Shown here: in pieces, positions 49,701 through 62,547 of the stretch
Numbering within the stretch: position 1 is the first letter of the stretch
How the letters are laid out: each line of letters opens with the position of its first letter
Assembly: GCA_902806595.1 (NCBI GenBank)
Contig: CADCXC010000003.1
Coordinates: 2,108,001-2,172,000, forward strand
Length of the DNA stretch: 64,000 nt
Direction: 5' to 3'
Source of the DNA: Pyrenopolyporus hunteri
Taxonomy: Eukaryota; Ascomycota; Sordariomycetes; Xylariales; Hypoxylaceae
The notes under the pieces: generated by a model
What the model was told of the DNA's origin: nothing
The model's input: the letters and a program-made list of their open reading frames with translations, nothing else
Databases searched by the model: none
Program-made: the position numbers and the translations under genes

Positions 49701-51460
49701 AATAGGCCAAGTGCTGAGTTACGCAATGGTCCCCATCAACCGCTGCTCTACGCAATTTTCGAGCAGGCGGATATCGTCAGCCATTATGGCGCCTGTCTGG
49801 GCTACGACTTGGTCCGCCATACTACCCACGCAGCGGGCTATATGTATAAAGGCTATTGTACCATTATGTGCCATTTCGTACGTGGAACGCAGATGATATG
49901 CCAGTTACGACGGCGGAAACCAAAGCTGTTAGTAATTATCTTATGGTATCGAATGAAGTTGATTCCGCGGCTGCCTCGTAAACGAATTTCGCCAATGCAG
50001 ACGCCCCTGGATTAGGTTGGCCGACCAATCAGTGTCGAAAATGCAAATTAAAATTAGCAGGTAGGGACAATTCGATTAACCAGGTACCCGGGTTGCGCTG
50101 TATCATGTATGACAAGCGGCTGTAGGACCAGTTTAACGTCGTGTCCACACCTCAGGCTGTATAACGACTACGACAGTCGACGAAAATATAGGCTCAGGGG
50201 AATTAGAATGGCCTTCGGGATAAACCTGACGTACCCTCATGGAACATCCTTGAGACCTAGGGGATTTTAAGTAGCGGCACGGACGTATCGCATTGTCATC
50301 ATACGTAGAAGCCGGGTGGTATGGGTTGGTTAACGAGGACAAACAATTGCCTATTCGCGTTGAGAGCTCGAGGTAGTAATTATTCGCAGAAGTACAGAAG
50401 TAGAGAAGCGAGACCATGCCGAATACCGACTAGCCCGAGACAATGACAGATGCGGAATCCTTCTAGAAGAAGAGATTTTACCATTTAAGACCAGCCCCCT
50501 TTTAAGGATGAAAGACTCAGCCATTCATTTCATTTGTCTGGTGTAATCTGTCGGCTAAGAATGGTGGACCGACGCCGTAAGTCATATTGTCTTTTTTTCC
50601 TTTTTTTTTCTCGGTCAGCAACACCGCGCCGCTTAAGCTAATACAAGCCATAAGGCCCAGGTTGGAGAATTCGGGCGTCCTCTACCTGTAAACCCATTCC
50701 AAGTGGAGTCGAAATTGGCGGATCGTATTAATTGATGCCATGGACGACGAGGCTGCAGACGCCCAAGACATCGACAGAACACCGGTCGCCTCTCACAGAA
50801 CTTCGGCCTCATAAATTTAGTTAGTCCCGTAACAAGATTCGTAACACATCTTCGTCATTGGGCCGCATTCCCAGGAATTGATTCAAGAGGATTATGAATC
50901 AGCGTCACCTGACTCTAACCTCAATCCAACACGAAAAGCGGTGTTTCCAAATCGGCCACATCCTACCGATAGCTGTGGGGAAACTGTGCAAGCCTCATTC
51001 GACTCAGATGAGGCTGAGAGTGACAACCCACACAGCAACCAATACTACAACGTTAGTTACCTTATATTGCTGATCTTACCCCTCCGGACGCCTCATACAC
51101 GTACGCGTTCGTGTCGCGCAATTGAGGCTTCACTCGGACGGTCTGGTCTAAGGAAGAGGCTGCAAGAAAGCCGAAGTCAACTTAGCCAAGCTAGATAGTG
51201 TTGAAAGACGCCAAATTCTGGAGGGTTGGCATAACATCCCGCAGATCGTCCAGTCGGAAAAGTACCTAACCAAGCCAAATGTATGCAAATGAGGGCTAAC
51301 TTGGCGTGGAAAGATCGGTGTCACCGAGGCGCGAATAACCAAGGCCACATCCGCGAAGCCATCTGATTACTTGCCGTTTCCGGGTTTGACAAGGTTTGGC
51401 AAGGTTTGACAAGAGAACCACACGGCCAGTAACTCCAGAGGGACGCATATGACGATTTAT

Positions 51461-51507
51461 ACCACAGCTCTGCCATGATCTATCATGGTAGAGCAGAGCT
51501 TGTGTGG
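51461..51507. repeat. Imperfect hairpin (CCACA..GCTCTGC..CATGAT)
   Basis: ACCACAGCTCTGCCATGAT and ATCATGGTAGAGCAGAGCTT-GTGTGG are near-reverse complements, with 3- and 4-base loops in one arm. Possible remnant of a palindromic small element or a regulatory hairpin. Confidence 0.5.
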
Positions 51508-53245
51508 GTCTCTCGGCGCCCGGTTTCTATTTTCTCGAATCTCGGGGACCTGCACTAGTCGGGGATGCCCATAAAAATGGGGTGACTTCTTGCCCTGTCG
51601 AAGGAGAGTAGATTTCCTGCGTACTTCAAGAACTCGGCCTATCACCTACCTATTGCATGTGGGGGATTCTCGCTGACAGATGTTTTGTGCACATCATCCA
51701 TCCGAACCATGCACAGACATAGTAGTGGGTGGGTGCATGGTAAATATCTAGAACACCTCACACGTGTGTGCTAGTAAATCCGATCAGCGCCTTGCCAAGG
51801 CCAGTACCAAGCTAATTCAGCCTAGCTCGCCCAGAATATATATAAGTTAGGTACCTACCCAGCAACCTGTCCACATAAAAACAGCCCCCCCCGACTGGGG
51901 TTTGATCTGTCAGCTTCCATGGCTCCGCGAATGCAATTTAGAACACACCTGGAACCACATCGACGTACCTGTCAGGAGGTGCTTGGGCTGTATTGAGTAG
52001 AGAGAGATCTAATAATTGATGGGGGTGGATTGGGCTGATGCGACACCCCGGTTGACTCCGGGACAATATCAGACACACCCTTGTCGTTCTTTGACGACAT
52101 CGCAACGCCCTGTATCCGACATGGATCAAGGGTCTTATTTAAACGACCAGACTTCCGCCAGTTCTTTGTTCGAGGGCCTTCTCGCGACCTAATAGGTACC
52201 CGGAGCTGCCGTACCCGGATCGCTAGCAGGATAGAATGGAAGTACACCACTTTACCAATCGAAATGGGGATTTGCTTAGGCCCCTGTTCGTGAGGACAGA
52301 TCGGTAGTCAGTTGACCGCCTAGCCCACGTTACGATTGAATTACGCAGATGACCAGGCGTCAATTGGACTATTGACTCGTAAGGCGCTATAGGGAAAATG
52401 TGTCGAACATCGGCGTTGGTCGCCCGGACTTTTCGAACCAAAAAATTTCGCCAGGATCCGACGCTTCTTCTAGACCTATTGGCCAATAGCTGATGATATC
52501 AAGACAACAACCTAGAAAGAAAAGTTTCTTTGTCGGCCTTCTTAGTCCATTTCGGTGTATGGCCCGACTTACATCCACCAGCTTCTCTCCCCCAGATCGA
52601 TTCGGCCTCTATCATAGGCTCACAGCAGGTAATTGGGTTGCTCGGCGTCGCCCTCTAAGTCATTAACTAAGCACACGAAGCAATACCAACATTTATTAGC
52701 GGAACATCCTGTTAAGCCCTGTTAGAAAGGGTGTGTGGGACAGCGAATTAGTTTTAAGGTAGTTTTCCCATTATACTCTTCGGATGAGTACCTAGGTGGG
52801 TAGGTAATCCGTAATATGTTGATCTCAAGCGAGCATACGTGGCATCTGATGTCGAATGCCAAATATTCACGGTTCCCGCATCGTTATTGATGTTCAATTT
52901 GGCGCCTCGTGTGCCATTGGGAAGTTGAGAGGGCAAAAAATTCGAACCAGCGCAGCATGCAACGTAGAAGTCGGGAAACTCCGGGTCTTGTAGGCCGGGC
53001 ATCCGCGTTGGGCATAGGTATCGTACATGGCTTCCTACCTTCCTAGATTCGACCCTTTGGGGGCTAACTGCTGTGGTCTGCTTACATATTTTTAACGTAG
53101 AATTGAGGATTTAGGGAAACCGCATCCTTTTTTTGGCCTTAGGAAACTTAGGTAACATACCTAACCTACTTGTATGCAAGTACCTAACCTTAATACGCGT
53201 GTATGCTGGTAAGGTAGGTGCCCCCCAAATTATCTGGGTAAAAAT

Positions 53246-53269
53246 ACCTACATAGGTAGGTAGGTAGGT
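53246..53269. repeat. TACCTACATAGGTAGGTAGG palindromic tetranucleotide run
   Basis: Another member of the dispersed TAGG/CCTA motif class, here with four uninterrupted TAGG units. Confidence 0.7.
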
Positions 53270-54639
53270 CATTTTCCTATTTATACCTGTCCTTAATCCA
53301 TTTCCATTATTTTTATATACACAAATCACTGAGCGTGTGAAACGAGCAAACACTGGTGCTTATTTGCATGAACCTGCCTACCGTTACCCTTATCCTCGCA
53401 TAACATAAAATTTGCTTCACAGTAGGTTCTAAAAAAACACCGATTCGTGCAGAATAAGAATTATTTCTCAATCAACATCAGCCACGCGGCGGGAACTCAG
53501 CACACAATTAAGAAAAGCAAAATCCGTTATGTGTTACCCGTATGCTACCTACGCTACCTACTAAATCCTTTCATTGATGAGTAAGTAGCCAAATATATGC
53601 TTTCCTCTTCTCTTTCTCTCTTGCCCTTTTCTTTGTTTCTCCCCTCCTTCATCTTTCCTTTCGGCCGGATTCCATTGTTGCAACTGGAAATTAATCTCGT
53701 GGTATGTAGTAAGAGCTGATAGCTACCTACCTACCAGGAGAAACAAAACAAAATATTATACGATAGGGTCCAAGCCAGCTTCACACGAGTCAGGCACGGT
53801 CATACAGAACGAGCCCTAAGGATCTGGCAGTCGTATTTTGATAGGCCGATCTAGTTCAGGAATATGTGTGGTGACCCGTGACACCCCTCGAGTCCAAGAT
53901 CTCTGTTGAGGCTGGGAAAGAGTCTGTCTTATATGCCCCTGGCCAATATACCTTACCCCGTGCCACCTAATAAGTCTATCCTCCGACTCTGCGTTTTCTT
54001 CACCCTCTCACTAAAGTGTCTACCTGAGTGACCCCCTCCGGGTATTCCTAGGCATCCGTCGACCCTAAGGCAGGGCCGGGCGAGGCCAAGGGATAGATCG
54101 CCCATTATGTCTCGTACGAGCACGCCCGAGGGTATAGGTAGAGGGTGATTCGTTCGGACCCGCACTCGATTGCCTGTGCGCACTACGCGCAGATCTTGTT
54201 GACCCTGTCGCAGCCAGACAAGCCCTGCCTAGCAAGCCCCAGCTGCTTTCGCGCACGGCGCAAGTCTTGCGCAAGGTGTTGGTGTCGTTAATGTGTTTTG
54301 GAGATTCAGGTTAAAGCTCCTCTCTGTTCGGGTTTTCATTGGAAGGCCGTCGCCTGATCTCGTGTATTACATACCCACCGCGCTGATGGGGGTGCATGCG
54401 AAAAAGGGTTGAAACCTCCAGTCTATCTGCTCTACTACTATGTAGAGTCTAATTGGGTCTCCACTCCCACCTTCTACCGGCTCCTCTTGACCTTACTCCT
54501 CGACATCCACCTAATAATATATCATGAGGCAAGTACCTACCGGTCAAACCAGCCAGTTCCTTACTGTTTTGGAGAAGGGAAAAAAAAATTCTTGTTGTCA
54601 TCCACTTGTTGCCCACTTGCACTGCGCTGCACAGTACGT

Positions 54640-54675
54640 AGAGAAGAGAGAGAGAGAAGAGAGAAAGAGAGAAAA
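54640..54675 (+). repeat. GA-rich microsatellite
   Basis: AGAGAGAGAGAAGAGAGAAAGAGAGAAAAA-type purine run, followed at once by AT-rich TTAAAAATATTAATATTAAT. Confidence 0.75.
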
Positions 54676-55875
54676 ATAATTAAAAATATTAATATTAATC
54701 CCCGGCCATCTTAAAAAAATCCTCCGGCGTCAACAACAACTCTATTCCCACTTACACCCGCATGCTACCACGTTACCCGACATAGACCCTTTCTTATTAT
54801 ACCTAGCCACCTTTACTATACCCTTACAACGACGCACGACTACAACTTCAATACTACCTATTTGTTTATCTCCTAAGCTCCATAAACCAATCCTAATACT
54901 ACGACCCGCTCCAGAGCTGTTCAGCCACCATCCGGAGACAGCAAAACTAACAAGAAAACTTTCAGTTGTGGTCGGACGAAGCAGATATCCTTCAGAAGCG
55001 CGGGATAATCCAAGGCGTCCAGTTCTGGCCACGGCGCGGCTCACTGTTCAATCGAGCCTGGCAAGGTCTTCACTTGTTGATTTAGCAGTTAGTTACATGA
55101 AATACTGGGATCCTCCCGGTAACGCGTAGTGACGACCGTTGACAAGTCAGATTACGCCCCCTAACCTACTCGGGATTTTTGTGGACAAATCCATCCAAAA
55201 TTCCTCCATAGTAGGTCTCTAAGAACGAACTCAAAAATCTGGGACCCCGGAGGCATCGTCATCCTTACTCCTCATATAGCAAGGGCCTAGGCTAGGAGCA
55301 ACCCCGACATATGGTTGTGCGGTGTTTTCACCAAGAAGACTTTTCAGCCTTGAGACCTTCGGCATCTCATACATCGCTGGCCGTCCTTAGCAACCCCCAG
55401 CTCTGATTCTACCGCCTTCTATACCATAAGACAGCATTATTTCGGGGCATATTCCCTAGGGAGCGAGCGGTTTCATGCCTGAACCCTATATACCACCGTC
55501 TACTAGTCCCTCCCGTTAGGGTTTTCGTCCGAAAATAGGAGAAAGCTTCGTAGCCCAGGGCATCATTTTCTTCAACTGTGGCCAGACCTACCGTCAGCCT
55601 AGGAACCTGAAACAAGAATTTTAACCGGCCTCGCGTATCCTCATACTACCACCGAAACAAACTACTCGGCCGATTTCTACTTATAGCATCCGATTCTGAT
55701 CCTATTGTACACGCCATTTGCGCGCGGCGAGGTTCTCGGAAGACTCTAACGGGCCGGCTGCGCCACGGCCTACACGACCTAAGGGTGGCTCTCTTTTCTT
55801 TATATCCAGCTCCACTGTCGGAAGCGCACGGTTAGACTCGCCTCTTAAAGCATTTTACAACAAGTCTCCCGTGGC

Positions 55876-57168
55876 ATGGACGATCACGGGCGGCGGAGGA
55901 GGCCGAACGAACCGCCCGTTAATGCTTCTTCAAACCCTAGGTACCCGGTTCACGATCCCAATGCACAGGGAAGGTCGTACGGCGCGGGCGGGTCTGACAG
56001 GTATCGGCCCGCACCTATCAACACTTCGTCTGCGGTAGCTCGAGGAATAGGAAACACGGCTACCTACAGTGGATATTATCAAGAGCCGGCAACAGCATTC
56101 TCCACCGCCATGCAGCAGAATACAATGCCATACCAATCTGAATACGGACAAGACACTCGACAAACGCAAAACTTCGGCGCGTATAATGCGTCGATGATGT
56201 ACAACGTGCCGCAAGCGAGCGCGCAAAGTGCCGTCTACGATACGAGTCAGCAGTTCTCATCGCGGCAACCCGCAGCGCTGCAGATGATACAAACGGATGT
56301 AGCCACCCCCTATTTCCCGAGCGAACCGGCCAACGCGACTACCGCACCTAGCCTCCAGCCACACGCGGGCCCTTCGAGTTCATCAGCAGCCGTATATCAA
56401 CAAAGTCCAGCTGGCCAACGCACGATACTCCAGAACTACTCGAGCGGAGTCGCGCCGATGAGCGGCATGGCACAAGCGAACACGCCGGAGCAGGCCATGG
56501 AAGAGCCAGACTATTCGCAAACAGCCGAGATGGGCGAGGCATACGCGCGGTACCAAACTGCTCTAGGGGAGGTCTTCACGAATATTCGAAACGGGGTGCT
56601 ACAAGCTGCAAGCGAGTCGCTCTTGAACATTTCCGAGTGGTTGCTCTCGAAAGTTGTGGAACTAGGTGAGCTCGTTCGCCAATTACCTGTGTGGAATTAG
56701 TGACGTTTAACTATTAAAGGCCTCGCAGCGGACGACGAAAATCTTTACAGAGACCGCATCAAAATGTGGCGAGATTTCAACCACGCGTGGCTGTCCTTGT
56801 TCCAGAAGCAAAAAGATATGATGGGTTCCGACGCGCCACTTCAACGGGGTCAGACATTAATCAGCGAAGAGGGGCTAAGAAAAATGGGAAAAGAAATAGT
56901 GAGACTTTGCGACGGAATCGACCGACACGGCCTAGTCGACTACGAGTATGGCGTTTGGGAGGAGCCCATCATTGCTAGTATGTCCCTGATGCTGTGGTGG
57001 CTTTACGGTCCCTCACATAGCACGCGCTGTTATTTTTACTAAGTGATATAATTAGTCATCGAAGAGTGTCTCGATCTATACGAGAACGAAGAAGAGGCCG
57101 AACCGTCCAGTTCCTCCTCCGCAAATCCTACGGGACCAAGTCATCGCGGCCACCGCACCACTCGATAG
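55876..57168 (+). CDS. Conserved-looking protein of unknown function: disordered Q/S/P-rich N-terminus, helical C-terminal domain
   Basis: Three exons, 55876-56665, 56720-56977 and 57056-57168, with 54- and 78-bp introns (GTGAGC...AAAG and GTATGT...TTAG with a TACTAAG branch-like site). Both joins keep frame, giving 386 aa. Residues 1-210 are low-complexity, rich in Gln, Ser, Ala, Pro, Tyr and Asn, without a signal peptide or membrane segment. From about 213 the sequence becomes ordered and helical: QTAEMGEAYARYQTALGEVF, ESLLNISEWLLSKVVELGLAADDENLYRDRIKMWRDFNHAWLSLFQKQKDM, SEEGLRKMGKEIVRLCDGIDRHGLVDYEYGVWEEPIIAIIEECLDLYE. It ends in an acidic/serine tail (ENEEEAEPSSSSS). The high quality of the C-terminal helices and their clean continuation over two introns show a real gene. 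I do not recognise a characterised family and assign no function; a scaffold or nuclear regulator role is only a guess from composition. Confidence 0.82.
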
Positions 57169-57875
57169 GTAGGAGCTTGCTCCTCTTAGTATACGATGCT
57201 TTACAGACAGTGCCGACCGCACCAACCGGTTGTTGTTTGAGAGATATACGGGGCGTTTCATCCGGTCACGACGATCATTTATATAGCAGATAGTGATACC
57301 CATCCATTCCGCTGATGGCGCGGAAACATTGCCGGACCAACTCTTGCAGCGGCACTGATAATGTTTTCATGGAGTTTAAAAAAATTGCGGCATGACATTA
57401 AGTAACGCATCGGCTTGGTTGCATGAGCGAAGAAGTCCATCTCGGTTCGCCAGGTGTTATAATTCCATGTACCTGGAGAGCCAAGGTTGGGCTCTAAATC
57501 ATAGGTCGGGTAAAAAGGAAGGCATATGCTACGGTCATAATGAGAGAGTCATGCAATGGGATGGGGCGAGGGACGGCAGAACAGAACAAAAAAAGGGGAT
57601 ACGGATTCACTAAGGCGAAGGTGTACGACTATATGATGTTGTTTTCGGATACCCTTGGAAAAGAGCGGGAGTGCGGGAAAGGTCAAAAAAGAAAGGGATA
57701 GAGTAGAGAGGTATTATTGCTCTCACGAGCGTGTTCGCTTAGTTTCATTGATATGATTTACTCGCCGCGCATATGTCACCCAAGGTATATGTCGGTTGAC
57801 GTGTTGGACGCAGGTCATTGAGATTAAACGATACTTCATATTGTTCATGTCTTATATTGAAGTAATTAGTTGTGT

Positions 57876-57904
57876 GTACCTAGGTACCTAGATAGGTAGG
57901 TACC
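57876..57904. repeat. Palindromic GTACCTAGGTACCTAG...TAGGTAGGTACC motif
   Basis: Self-complementary CCTA/TAGG cluster of the class described at 48463-48491. Confidence 0.7.
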
Positions 57905-60900
57905 AATCATAGCGTGGAATGTACTGATGTACCTAACTTACCAGGTTATAGCTTATCCAGCTGGAAACTGGTCAAGGTAGGTATTCGATTGGCAGGAACT
58001 TTGGGAATTTCGATGTGTGATTACCTTGAATACGGGTGGAGCGAACTTACCCATAACCCCCGTAATCAAAGGAGCAAGATTCAGGTAGGTAGGTACTTAG
58101 GTAAGCGAGTTAATACTCTAACCCACCCGTCATACTTTTTTAATTTATCATTCTTTGATTGAAACCTGTGTATGTGTATGTTTCGTTCCCTATACCTCCG
58201 TGGACATCTATTTTATTCGGTTGTATTTGGTCTTAATTATACTTATCATAAGAGCCACTCCAATTGTATACTTACATTATATGTCCCGGACCCACACACC
58301 ACATCGTTCTTTGGAAATCTCAACTTTACGCCTACAAGACGCCTCAGCTCTGAAACGAATCCCGTAGGCCTTGCGTACCTCTTATTGGAGAATACATGGA
58401 TTAACCAGGACTAAGACGATGGAAATAGGCAACAGAGGGAAGCCTCAAAGCTTGAGGGACCCAGACAATTGCCATTTGCGGCCACTAACCGATATTGATT
58501 GGCCGGACGCAACGGCCGCGATAATGCAAGTCGATCTCGGAGGTTTTCCGATCCAGCTGGATGTGGTTTTGACAGCCAGCCTGCGTCGATCAGTCCAGTC
58601 AGCTGCGGTCTTCCTTTGGGGGGGAGGGTCAAGGAGCATCTTGTCAGACTGGTCACGACAGCCATTGATATGATCGGACCCGACGCCATGGAAAGCCCGG
58701 CTGTGGTTCTGCGTTCGTTAGAAGCCCCCTCCCCTCCCCCCCTGGTTCCGCGAGTCTGATAGGTGCACCATGCCGCCCATTCCACATGCGACCGTCCCAT
58801 GGACGGTCTAATCAAGGCTCAGAGCAAACTTGGAGAAAGCACAAGAGATGCGGTGTTGCGAAGCTCCATCTTGTGACACATCATTTTTTGCTAGATTCGC
58901 ACCCTCTCTACTTCAGACTAGGATCTACATCTACTGTCCTATCCAGATCGAGCGACAAGGGGGCCCATACCTTAGGTGCATACAGGCACCAGCTGAGCTG
59001 ACAGAGTATTAGACCAATGGATTATTAATTCCCTTTCGTCTTCATAGGTCCGCTACGTCGTGTCTTCTCTTCCTCCTCTCCTCTGCGCTGCCAATCCAGG
59101 TAGCACAGAGGGAAACCAATGGGACCCGGTGATGTGTTTGCAGCTGGATCGCCGAAACAACATCAGCAAACAAGCGGCTCATTTTATTGCCTATTCTAAA
59201 GACATTGAAAGGGGTTAGGGTTTACGAGCCCGATATATTTGTACTACGCCCAAGGAGCATGGCCGTGTCTCATCAAGCGACGAAAGCTTTACCTCTATCA
59301 TACCCTACCCATCTAATCGGGACCACCGCTGCTAAGGTCGTTTCCAAGTCCTAAGACTCCGGACGAGTCGAAAGATTCTTGTAGGGCTGGGCTGCTCCAA
59401 GCCAGTGCTACCCCATCCCGTACTATTGGAAAGAAGAGGCTGAGAAACCTGACGTCGGACCAGCGAATGTTCCGCGGGGAGCAGAACATGATGAATGATT
59501 GGACATACGGCTTTGCTGGCTGCGTCGATTGTGACAGCTCACCGCTCACATTTGGGGTGAAGATGGCGTTTCTGTCAACTGGCCACAATCCGTTATCCGC
59601 AAGAAAAAGAAAAGGGAAAAAAAAAGAAAGGAAAAATTCGCCAATGCAGCTACCCGCAAAGCTAGTCCTCGAATGCAAACTCCGTAACGGCGAGGGCTTT
59701 CAATCCCCGTTCTTACCTAGATGAACGAGGAAGCCACCTAAAAACTGGCTGACGATACCCAAGGTAGGTAATCTGCTGTCACAGCGCCAGTCTCACACGG
59801 GAATATTCGGCTACACCATAGACTAGGTATAATACCTATATCGGAGATGCGCCCTGACCTCTCACAGTAATCCGCCTCCACTCCACTCGGTGTAGGCCTG
59901 GCCTAAGACACAGTAACCCCATGAGATGTTTATTGGCTTAACTATGAAACCATCTAAGGTACCCCCACCAACGGCCTCATTGCAGTCAAGCTAATATACG
60001 GACTTGTCGCGCAATACACATGTCTGCCCCATATTTTATGCACCATTATTTGCGCCCAGATTCGTCACAGGTGTCATTTTACGGGACGCTCCCGCTTCAG
60101 TACCTGCAGAGATCAATTGTTTCATTGCCGGGTGCGCAGCCGGTTTACTCTTTCGGCCGGAGCGTCGCTGACCTGCCTATAGGAAAGCTTGATCGCCAGT
60201 ACCCTTACGAAGTGTGGCTTCGGTAGGCCTCTCCAATCTCCCCATGGACTTCTTCGCGAGTCTTTTCCCTTTCTGTCACAGTCTGCAGAATCTTGCATTT
60301 ATCTGGCCGCAGCGGCGGCCTCTGCATCTAACCATGAGGGAACATGGCTATCCCCGCGAGAGTAACACAGCATTTCTTAAAGAAGGCAAGCAGAGACGCA
60401 AGATAGGCGGTGGAAGAGAATTGATTATCCTATCCAAGCGAGCGCTCCGTCCCAAACAAATCTCGGCTCTTGTGTCGGCGTATATGAAGGCGCAGTCTGA
60501 ATTCCCTCGACCATTTACTCTCTAAGCCGCTAGGCCGGACTTGAGCATGACGATCTGCCCTCAGAGGTTCCGAATAATCATGGAGCTATGTCCCTTCACA
60601 GGGCCATAATCACGTCTACATTATCCTTCCGTTAGTCCTTATTTTAGTCCTTATTACTAAAATAAAATAGTTCTAATCTCTCAGGGTGCCAACTCACCTC
60701 CGGCCTTTCTGGGTACTACCCGAGTGTCAGCTTATTATATATGCGATGAGGATGGGCATCTATTTTCCCCTCTATACAAGGGACCATGCCTGTCCCAGGG
60801 CCGAACGAGCAAACTCTCCATGGGCTAGGCCTTCACTTCAGGAACCGATGAGGACAGGACCGCCGTCCATCTTAGTGGTATGATGGGTGATAGACCTGAA

Positions 60901-62167
60901 GAATACCTACGTAGCCGACACTAGCCAATTTACTAGCAGCAGATATTCGTAGCTCATAGACTCCGCAGTGGCGTATAGGTAACAGCTAGGTGGGCACTTC
61001 AGTAGTTAACTTTGTCTTTGCGTAAACGCTCTCTTCCTTCATCTCTCATCGCCACGGTAATACTATTCTCCTAGTTTACCGACTCGTCAATGTAGTATCA
61101 AGGCTAATAGAGATCAGCTTCCGTGTTAAACCCTCTACTAGATCTCCGCGTGCCCGTTTAGACACCTATATCTTATGATGACCGAGAGGCTGCCGGTAAC
61201 TAATCATTCTACCCGTATACAAGCCGTGTAAGAATACTTAGAGTAGGCACAAGTTTCTGACCAAGCAGCTCTACCCGGGTACCTACTCACTTATAGTAAA
61301 CGGGGAGAACACACGGGGTTCGAGACTTGCACGGATATTTTCCTGTGTCGTATATATGATATTCCATCCATTCCCTACACTCATGTCCTCTTCATTTATC
61401 GCCATAGGCTAGGGTGGGTACACGTATAGATGGTTGTGTTTCGTCTCTACATATATCCTAGGCCATGCGTTATGACACTTGGTAGCCCTGTCTTTATTGA
61501 GTTTTCTTCTCCTATTATTATACTGAGAGATACAGGAACTTTTAATTACGACAAGCTCAGCCCGGCGAGCGTCCAGTATAACCGAAATAGGGGAATAAGC
61601 GGTACGCGTGGATAGGTATATATTAGAGGCAGTTCCTATCTTGTTGATCTCTAACTCTTGGGGAGATTAGAGTGAATGCGGAGTAGGATAGATATAGCTA
61701 ACGGGCTAAGCTTATGAAATGAGGTCGAGTGCGATTTATCAGAGAGAAAGAGTAGGTAGTAATGCTGTGTTTTGTTGCTGTTAGTCATGTAACTTACCAT
61801 ATACTTATCTGCTGTGCTCTCTCATACTATCTATACCTAGGTACCTAACTTAGCCTTATACGCTACTAGCTAGTCAGACTCCATCGTCTCAAGCTGACAT
61901 GATAGGAGAAGTTAACGCTCTACCAGTAGCATGTATACTCCCATCTATAATCAGATCGTTGCTCACTACGATATACCCCAACCCCCAACTGTCGGAAGGC
62001 ATAGGTACAGGTATCTCTCTTTCAGCAGCGCTTCTACCCGACCGAGGCTATTCGCCGTTGCTCTATGCAACGTGATAAGAACAAGAATAGCAAAGGCGAT
62101 TCGAGGGCTTCGTTTCCGGTTTCCTAAGTCTAGGTGACTCGGCTGAACACTTCTACTCATGGTTTGG

Positions 62168-62207
62168 TTACCTACCTTAGGTACCTACTTACCTAGGTAG
62201 GTAGGTA
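62168..62207. repeat. Long palindromic CCTA/TAGG cluster
   Basis: TTACCTACCTTAGGTACC followed by TACTTACCTAGGTAGGTAGG. The largest example of the motif in the window; it could fold into a cruciform. Confidence 0.75.
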
Positions 62208-62525
62208 TAAATTGTTACAATACGGTGCTTAGGTATCGAGTAAGGTTTGATAAATTAATGCACTGTCTTACCAACGATGATAGTGGAAAGGGAACAAACC
62301 AGCTTGGCTGATTCGCGCACATGAGCACCTCGCTAGAATTCATGGTCAACATATCTATTTCATGGGTACCTAGGCAGGCATTTATATAAGCAAATCTCCC
62401 GTCTAGTAAAAGACGAGAATCGGCATCTTCCTAAGTAGGCAGCTATATCCTGCCCAGCTTGCCCTTCATCCCCAACCCCTTATAACAAGACAGTCCCAAG
62501 AACCAGTGAAACGAGAACTCTCCGC

Positions 62526-62547
62526 AAAAAAAAAAAAAAAAAAAAAA
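62526..62547 (+). repeat. 22-nt poly(A) homopolymer
   Basis: Isolated run of 22 A in otherwise mixed sequence. It might be the tail of an old retroposed sequence, but no target duplication or recognisable body was found upstream. Confidence 0.85.

Larger units (their letters stand above)
49701..55875. other. 6.2-kb gene-poor intergenic region
   Basis: No gene could be supported. Open frames are short, occur on both strands and lack domains or consistent splice partners. Contents noted: pyrimidine tracts near 50590-50615; an imperfect hairpin at 51461-51507; a triple GGTTTGACAAG-like short repeat at 51383-51412; TAGGTAGG palindromic runs at about 52795 and 53246-53269; a GA-rich microsatellite at about 54640-54675. 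Confidence 0.55.

Noticed and set aside
50878..51198. 106-codon plus-strand frame in the gene-poor region
   Set aside because: Acidic/Ser/Asn start followed by low-quality Arg/Ser sequence, no recognisable family and no convincing introns. Could be an exon of an unknown gene but cannot be supported.
58411..58815. 134-codon minus-strand frame with overlapping plus-strand frame
   Set aside because: Both strands are open at equal length with no motif; typical chance frames in GC-richer DNA.
62526..62547. Poly(A) run as evidence for a SINE or retrogene
   Set aside because: No box A/B promoter, no recognisable body and no target duplication were seen around it.
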